Assembly (NCBI GenBank): GCA_014526335.1
Contig: JACTAT010000022.1
Coordinates: 1,494,604 to 1,558,603, forward strand
Source: Chrysaora quinquecirrha
Lineage: Eukaryota > Cnidaria > Scyphozoa > Semaeostomeae > Pelagiidae
DNA length: 64,000 nt
Direction of reading: 5' to 3'
The stretch's first letter is position 1. The number at the start of each line of letters is the position of its first letter. This document shows, one piece after another, positions 41,401 to 64,000 of this stretch. The position numbers and the translations under genes are program-made. The notes under the pieces are model-generated. The model was not told the origin of the DNA, did no database searches, and was given only the letters and a program-made list of their open reading frames with translations.

Positions 41401-43550
41401 TAGAGAGAACCTTGTGTGATTTTTTGGTGGGTTAAATATTCTCTGGTGGGTTAAATATTCTAGGCTACGCTCTGCATCTTGGGCTATTTCGGTCAGAATA
41501 TACAAGAAAACAAAGGCTTAAGCCCCCCCAAAAGGCAATGGCTTGGTTCCTTATACAGTGCTTAATACAAGACCTAAGATTCTGTACCTTTTGATTTTCA
41601 TCATTAAATTTCTCCTTTTTCTCTTTTTATCTTTCTTCTTCTCTTTATTCTTTTTATTCTTAGTACTTTTTGATGCTTTAGCTTTGGCCTTTTCTTCTTC
41701 CACCATTTCTCTAAAGTATTCATCACATGGATGGTCCCAGACGCTATCACCAGTTGAAAAATTGAAGTAGTAGACTTCTCCTTTTTCATCTTGGCTGCAA
41801 AATAAAACATAATTTAATGCTTATGATGACATACAATACCATGGAACTAACACCGGCTAGTTGTAACTGCTAACTAATGAGGGCAAGCCAACAACTTATA
41901 GAATACAGTTGATCGCCGTCACAAGAATAGAGGTTTCCACAAAAGATGGCGGCTGTTTCTGTCAATCCCTTGCTTTTCTTAGGGTTTCTGGAAGGGAATT
42001 CTGGGAATAATTTCCTTAGTTACGAATTCAATGTCTTCAGCTATGTAAAATACGTAGCTAAGGAAATTATTCCCAAAATTCCTTTAAAAAATCCTTAATG
42101 AAAACAATAGGCAAAAAGGGCGGCCATCTTTTGCTGAAGCATCTATAAGAATGCTCATGTGACTGTGATTGGCGGAATCAATTGTAGACTAATCGAAGAA
42201 GTAGAACATGTTCAACTTGTTGGAACTGTGCACGGATAAGCAGACCTTTTTCGATGAACAGCTATGAGCATTCAAATTTCGTGACTTTATAACAGCTTTG
42301 GTCACTTTCATGGTCAAAGCCCTTATAGAATGGCGAACTTTGAAGACTCATAAAATCAGTAGCACAATTGCTAGGACAGTTAAACTTTACACCTATACCA
42401 AGTTTTAGATGTTTTTCATTATTTTAGCCTCGAGAACTTGATATCTTGAACATTTGAAAAATTTCAATCTTGGCAGCCTTTGGTCAAAAAGGTTTATTAG
42501 GGTGTGGCAAGTTTGACTTTGTTGGGAATCAAACCCACTATGAATTGCAGGTCCTACTCATTTACCACTTCTGGTCAAAAATCGAAATTCAAAGTGAAAA
42601 GTTGAAGTCTGAACATTTGTATGAAGAACTTTACAAGAATGGTGTATAGTTGCATGCAAAATAGAATAGCAAAAGGTAGCAGCAGCTCTATTTGCCAATG
42701 CAGCTGAGTTTTAACGGATCATCTTACCAGGGTTTCCAGTCAGGTGGTAACGGTGCAACAATTCCTTGACGAGCTATCCATAATAAATCTTTATCTTTGA
42801 CAGGATCAATTCCAATTACTTCTGCATAGTCGAAGATTTCTAGCAAATCAAAAGACAATTTTTTTCAATAAATTGATCGAGAGATTGGGGCAACTCCACA
42901 ACATCTGAGATTTAAGGGCTGGAGGTGCTGTGGCATCGTGGTGTTATCTAGATGGGTTTGAGCCAATTAAAGGTAGCGTCACTTACCAGACTGGAATCTT
43001 TGTGCACCATGCACAGAGACTATTGTTGTTAATAGGGGCTATTGTTTTCTATTGCTTCAGCCAAAATTGCACATGGAAGTTCTTCCTTGTGCACAACAAA
43101 GTTTCCAACCAGCCGAGGTCTCAATTAGCAATAGTTGACCTGTAAGATCCTAGCAACTGGTGCTACAACACCATTTCAAGTTCATTCACCACCTCCTTTG
43201 AAAAAACTCACAATTGCCCAGATTGGCACTAGTTCCATTATTTGGCACTGCCAGGACTATAAAAAAGGTTTTATAATAAGATGCACAATACCATTGCACT
43301 CGGGTTGGCCACAGAATAAGCACTGATTATTAATGGGCCTACCAAAATAAATCGAGAGGCCTAGCCGCCTAGCTAGAGGTCATCGCTTTTGCAAAACATT
43401 AACATTATTGTGAATGCTTTTGGTTTCAGAAAGACTGAAATTATTGCTTTGTTCCAAAAGCTACCTATCAATCATCTTACCCTGCTCTGTTGGTTCATAA
43501 TTTTCATCATATTCTTCATCCAAAATAATTTGATTATTGATAACCGCCAT
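25889..43550 (-). CDS. CEP164: CEP164 centriole distal-appendage protein, 29 exons
   Basis: Docks the mother centriole to the membrane and recruits TTBK2 at the start of ciliogenesis. Exons: 43550-43481, 42839-42728, 41794-41588, 40997-40782, 40241-40146, 40055-39987, 39224-39141, 38991-38759, 38112-37768, 36304-36115, 35402-35325, 35048-34989, 34552-34490, 34031-33972, 33813-33751, 33630-33568, 33323-33261, 32906-32686, 32193-32122, 31996-31633, 30959-30908, 30783-30708, 30191-30098, 29417-29310, 28911-28801, 28278-27491, 27057-26945, 26805-26739, 25997-25889. One inserted A in exon 3 closes all phases, giving 1416 codons (human 1460). Order: WW domain, acidic linker, long coiled coil, conserved C-terminal region. 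The terminal exon after RVRRDR was not placed. Confidence 0.95.
26739..27057 (-). CDS. CEP164: CEP164 exons 27-28, conserved C-terminal region
   Basis: 27057-26945 reads [12 protein letters not shown] then [15 protein letters not shown], matching the vertebrate 'V...LLEKWRKYFP' segment. 26805-26739 reads [20 protein letters not shown]. Both are GT-AG in matching phase (the intron between them is 26806-26944). Exon 29 follows with [11 protein letters not shown], corresponding to the vertebrate 'RRWLERVKNDP'. Confidence 0.88.
27110..27445. repeat. GGTAACA minisatellite
   Basis: About 330 bp of iterated GGTAACAATAGGTAACAC-type units of 10-20 bp between CEP164 exons 26 and 27. Non-coding. Confidence 0.8.
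27491..28278 (-). CDS. CEP164: CEP164 exon 26 (788 nt), low-complexity Ser/Asn/Gln region
   Basis: The largest exon. It opens [16 protein letters not shown], passes [16 protein letters not shown] and contains a two-copy peptide repeat ([18 protein letters not shown] and [17 protein letters not shown]). It closes with [20 protein letters not shown] and [12 protein letters not shown]. The [10 protein letters not shown] helix corresponds to the vertebrate 'SQLSSVLSILDSL' segment; the rest is not conserved. Confidence 0.85.
28350..28715. other. Degenerate repeat in a CEP164 intron
   Basis: Iterated TAGTCTAGTCAAGGGTATCA-like words (at about 28440, 28635 and 28670) with intervening CATTTTGG. It resembles the interior of the larger hAT-like elements at 37230 and 60320, but I could not define its ends. 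Confidence 0.4.
28801..30191 (-). CDS. CEP164: CEP164 exons 23-25, conserved C-terminal coiled-coil module
   Basis: Exon 23 (30191-30098) [20 protein letters not shown]; exon 24 (29417-29310) [14 protein letters not shown] to ADVKSRLDE; exon 25 (28911-28801) [20 protein letters not shown]. Together these match the vertebrate block 'SAKEFLVQQ ... WRHELASAQ ... HLDEMKSAMRKGHNLLKKK' in order and spacing. This is strong evidence that the gene is CEP164 and not another WW protein. Introns contain a Harbinger-like fragment (28956-29280) and a tandem duplication (29660-29960). Confidence 0.92.
29660..29960. repeat. Two-copy tandem duplication, about 150 bp per copy
   Basis: Both copies contain TTGCAAAGACAGTAA, a run to CCTAACTWA, AAAAACATGT and GTCTCCAGACA- or GGCTCCAGACA-type ends. 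They are diverged and non-coding, in the intron between CEP164 exons 23 and 24. Confidence 0.65.
30708..30783 (-). CDS. CEP164: CEP164 exon 22 (76 nt)
   Basis: Reads (G)[16 protein letters not shown] then RQLELQSK. It is required by phase: exon 21 ends with one base over and exon 23 needs two, and this exon supplies exactly that. The acceptor is GCATAG and the donor is AAAAGGTAAAAT. Without it the C-terminal exons would be read in the wrong frame. Confidence 0.85.
31633..31996 (-). CDS. CEP164: CEP164 exon 20 with an 11-residue triple repeat
   Basis: Coiled-coil start ([33 protein letters not shown]), then three tandem 11-mers of the form RAS(T/I)EQRxx[35 protein letters not shown]. An acidic end follows ([15 protein letters not shown]). 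The repeat corresponds to a 33-bp minisatellite in the coding DNA, a recent in-frame expansion. Confidence 0.9.
32330..32455. repeat. (ATC)n microsatellite
   Basis: About 35 ATC/CAT triplets with interruptions in the intron between CEP164 exons 18 and 19, ending in a short inverse (GAT)n stretch. The poly-Met and poly-Asp frames here are not genes. Confidence 0.9.
33020..33153. mobile_element. PIF/Harbinger-like MITE fragment (right arm)
   Basis: Contains AATGTTTTGTGATGCAGCC, AGCAAATTTCAAATGTTTGA and GTTTGATTGTTTGGCCAGGA, ending next to TAA. The left arm is missing. Confidence 0.6.
33261..35402 (-). CDS. CEP164: CEP164 exons 11-17: array of phase-0 coiled-coil mini-exons
   Basis: Seven consecutive exons of 78, 60, 63, 60, 63, 63 and 63 nt, all phase 0 at both ends: 35402-35325, 35048-34989, 34552-34490, 34031-33972, 33813-33751, 33630-33568, 33323-33261. 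Each after the first encodes 20-21 residues, three heptads of Glu/Lys/Leu/Gln-rich coiled coil (for example [45 protein letters not shown]). Any one could be added, lost or skipped without shifting frame or register. Degenerate copies of the end of exon 13 lie in the intron after it (34331-34489). Confidence 0.88.
34331..34489 (-). repeat. Decayed tandem copies of a CEP164 exon tail and splice donor
   Basis: The exon 13 tail and donor, minus strand GAGCAACTGGAAAAACAG then GTTTG, recur in partial form at about 34331-34350, 34351-34378, 34403-34420, 34421-34455 and 34460-34480 (for example GAGCAACTGGAAAAACAAGT and GAGCAATTTGAAAAACAGGT). They lie directly downstream of exon 13 in transcript order. 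Confidence 0.8.
34617..34870. mobile_element. PIF/Harbinger-like palindromic MITE with TTA target duplication
   Basis: 254 bp. The left end is GACTCTGGCAAAATAATCAA and the right end is TTTGATCGTTTGGTAATGTCC, flanked by TTA at 34614-34616 and 34871-34873. The interior is built of inverted CAAACATTG/CAATGTTTG words and could fold end to end. Confidence 0.75.
35839..35971. mobile_element. 133-bp hAT-like MITE with 8-bp target duplication
   Basis: Termini CGAGGGGCAATTCACTCC and GAATGAAATGCCCCTCG. The flanks GGGTCATC (35831-35838) and GGGTCATA (35972-35979) match at 7 of 8 positions. It is the same family and length as 3375-3507 and lies in a CEP164 intron. Confidence 0.82.
36501..37198. mobile_element. 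Expanded Harbinger-like palindromic element (698 bp)
   Basis: Left end GGCCCTGGACAAACGATCAA, right end TCGATCGTTTTGCCAGAGTC followed by TTA. The interior contains a roughly 135-bp segment (CATATTTCAAATGTTTGACA ... AGCAAGCTTCAAATCTTTGAC) twice in tandem, so this copy is more than twice the usual length. Confidence 0.7.
37230..37699. mobile_element. 470-bp hAT-like element with 8-bp target duplication
   Basis: Termini CTCGGGGGGGGTATCTAA and AAGTTACCCCCCCGAG, with long sub-terminal inverted repeats carrying GGGGACGTGCCATT. GAAATTCA is found exactly on both sides (37222-37229 and 37700-37707). The interior repeats GACCCATAATTCCGC at least five times. No ORF of note. It lies in the CEP164 intron between exons 9 and 10. 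Confidence 0.85.
37768..38112 (-). CDS. CEP164: CEP164 exon 9, long charged coiled coil
   Basis: 115 residues with no break in helix propensity: [67 protein letters not shown]. It begins the main coiled-coil region that continues through exon 20. The phases fit exons 8 and 10. Confidence 0.9.
38370..38615. mobile_element. PIF/Harbinger-like palindromic MITE
   Basis: Contains CAAACATTGTTTGTCAAAC near the left end, CAATTGAAGTCTGC, TTTTGCTTGCATCAAGCAAA at the centre and TTCAAATGTTTGACAAACGA near the right end. About 245 bp, in the CEP164 intron between exons 8 and 9. Confidence 0.65.
39398..39740. mobile_element. Possible DNA transposon with GGTTTCCATA ends
   Basis: The ends AGCTTGGTTTCCATA and TATGGAAACCAGGCT are inverted. 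Inside, 'CGCTTACGATWATATGG' recurs in both orientations and base composition is much richer in G+C than the surroundings. No target duplication could be read. It lies in the intron between CEP164 exons 6 and 7. Confidence 0.5.
40480..40712 (-). mobile_element. tRNA-derived SINE family B
   Basis: On the minus strand: TACCTCAGTGGAAACATCGT (A-box-like) and CAGTCCAGGTTCGAATTGTG (B-box-like, with an intact GTTCGAAT). The body ends GGTGCTGAAAAAGGCTCAAC. It matches 17470-17735 throughout. Confidence 0.7.
41071..41200. mobile_element. hAT-like MITE, older copy
   Basis: Has GGAGCAATTCACTCCTTG at one end and CAAGGAGTGAAATATCCCTC at the other, with TAAGAATCCTTTTGTTTC inside. Same family as 3375-3507, but no target duplication is left. 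Confidence 0.65.
41588..41794 (-). CDS. CEP164: CEP164 exon 3: WW domain second half, one apparent frameshift
   Basis: Reads [20 protein letters not shown] then [17 protein letters not shown]. Together with ...PLPPDWKP from exon 2 it makes a WW domain with both Trp and the YYFNF core. After [10 protein letters not shown] the frame as given runs RKRRNLMMK and cannot join exon 4. One extra A in the run near 41615 gives [10 protein letters not shown] and the phase-0 end that exon 4 requires. Confidence 0.88.
42728..42839 (-). CDS. CEP164: CEP164 exon 2: start of WW domain
   Basis: Reads [20 protein letters not shown] then [16 protein letters not shown]. It corresponds residue by residue to the vertebrate 'ILEFAREIGIDP...WLAREGIVAPLPGEWKP'. 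It carries the first WW tryptophan. Confidence 0.93.
43481..43550 (-). CDS. CEP164: CEP164 exon 1 with start codon
   Basis: [20 protein letters not shown] then TEQ, against vertebrate 'QLVLEEDYDETYIPSEQ'. The ATG at 43550 is the only in-frame start and sits in an unremarkable AGCA context. The donor is AGGGTAAGATG. Confidence 0.93.
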
Positions 43551-44281
43551 TGCTGAAAATTTCTCCCGCTTGCAAACTCAAATTTGTGATTAAAATTTGC
43601 AAGACCATGATGCATTGCGCGAAGAGTTGATTGCCCCTGACAACAAAAGGGTCATTGTCACATTGTCAAGAAGGTTAAAGTTCGAAAGGGTTAAGAAAAG
43701 GTCGAAGAATAAAGAAAATAATAAACAATTATGGGGAAATCAGGGGGATATACAGGTGTGAGAGTAAGGTAAGAGAAAAATTGGATATTTTTTCAAAGAG
43801 TATGCTTTTAATAATATGCGGATTAAAAATCAAGCGAAAATGAGTGTAAACCTGATGAGGCTTTTGTATCAATTGTGACACTTGAAACTTAGTTTCAACA
43901 AACTGCACACAACTGTTTTTTGATAAACTTATATGTTTAATTCCTTCGTGGATGGCTGCATGACTGTACAACAATGTTATGTAATCAGATTGAATGTGGT
44001 TATTATTTAAATGGGTTCATGCATAAATGATATTGAAATTACCATCATCCAACAAATAAAGGCACAATTACATCTTAGGATGCAATTCAAAAAATGATAT
44101 TTAGTTCATTGATTTCACAAATTAATTCAATTACAGTACATTGGGATTTGTTGTCATTGTTATGCAAAAAGCTTTAGTAGATAGTCCTGGAGTCAAAATT
44201 TGTTTGGGATCAAGAAATAATTTGTGTGGTGATCAGCAGAAATTAGAATCTTGAAGTTTTAGAAGTTTGTTCAGTTCCAGA
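43551..44281. promoter_or_regulatory. Head-to-head intergenic region between CEP164 and the ABCB gene
   Basis: The two start codons are about 730 bp apart and diverge, so both promoters must lie here unless leader exons lie elsewhere. I see no TATA box at a sensible place, no CpG-rich island and no convincing RFX X-box for the ciliary gene. It contains no recognised repeat. The call rests on position only. Confidence 0.5.
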
Positions 44282-63838
<19,557 letters not shown>

Positions 63839-64000
63839 GTAGGAACTGTTATTTATTATTATACGTTAGGCTCTGACCAGAGACGCAAAAACCCTACACA
63901 CCTACACACCTGGTTTGGAGGAAGGTTTCGGCTAGAAATGAGGAAATTTTTGTTAAATTTTCATATATTTTTTTCATATATTTGAATATTGAATTGTCGA

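Overview
The window is nuclear DNA of an invertebrate animal. It has GT-AG introns, is AT-rich, carries many intronic transposons and SINEs, and holds animal-type genes. I cannot name the species. Four multi-exon genes were rebuilt by following exon phase from splice site to splice site.

Layout. (1) 308-14401, minus strand: the 5' part of a ZC3H13-like gene, an m6A-writer cofactor with an N-terminal CCCH finger and a charged low-complexity body. It runs off the left edge. Its second intron (6637-12967) is almost entirely a satellite array with 124- and 132-bp units, interrupted by a 5'-truncated non-LTR retrotransposon at 8490-9932. (2) 16377-22646, minus: a complete 8-exon PRKX/PKA-type kinase of 346 aa. 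(3) 25889-43550, minus: CEP164, the centriole distal-appendage protein. 29 exons cover the N-terminal WW domain, a long coiled coil and the conserved C-terminal region; the terminal exon was not identified with confidence. (4) 44282-63838, plus: a P-glycoprotein-like ABCB full transporter in 19 exons. It is arranged head-to-head with CEP164 about 730 bp apart and runs off the right edge inside NBD2.

The most important anomaly is in the ABCB gene. No coding exon for TM3-TM6 of the first membrane domain can be found between 46260 and 49904, and the flanking exons have incompatible phases. The sequence there is anonymous AT-rich DNA with none of the local repeat families over most of its length. 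Apparent single-base frameshifts in A-rich coding runs of ZC3H13 (three) and CEP164 (one) look like homopolymer errors, because exon phases close once they are allowed for.

The introns carry several non-autonomous DNA transposon families whose target-site duplications can be read directly. One is a PIF/Harbinger-like family of palindromic elements rich in CAAACATTG words with TTA/TAA duplications. Another is a 133-bp hAT-like MITE with 8-bp duplications. Three larger or distinct elements also have 8-bp duplications, and a 0.4-kb element is flanked by TA. There are also two tRNA-derived SINE families, a Penelope-type GIY-YIG endonuclease remnant next to an uncharacterised ORF, and large simple-sequence blocks. 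The four genes have no obvious shared pathway. PRKX and CEP164 are both linked to cilia in vertebrates, but nothing in the sequence shows joint regulation here.
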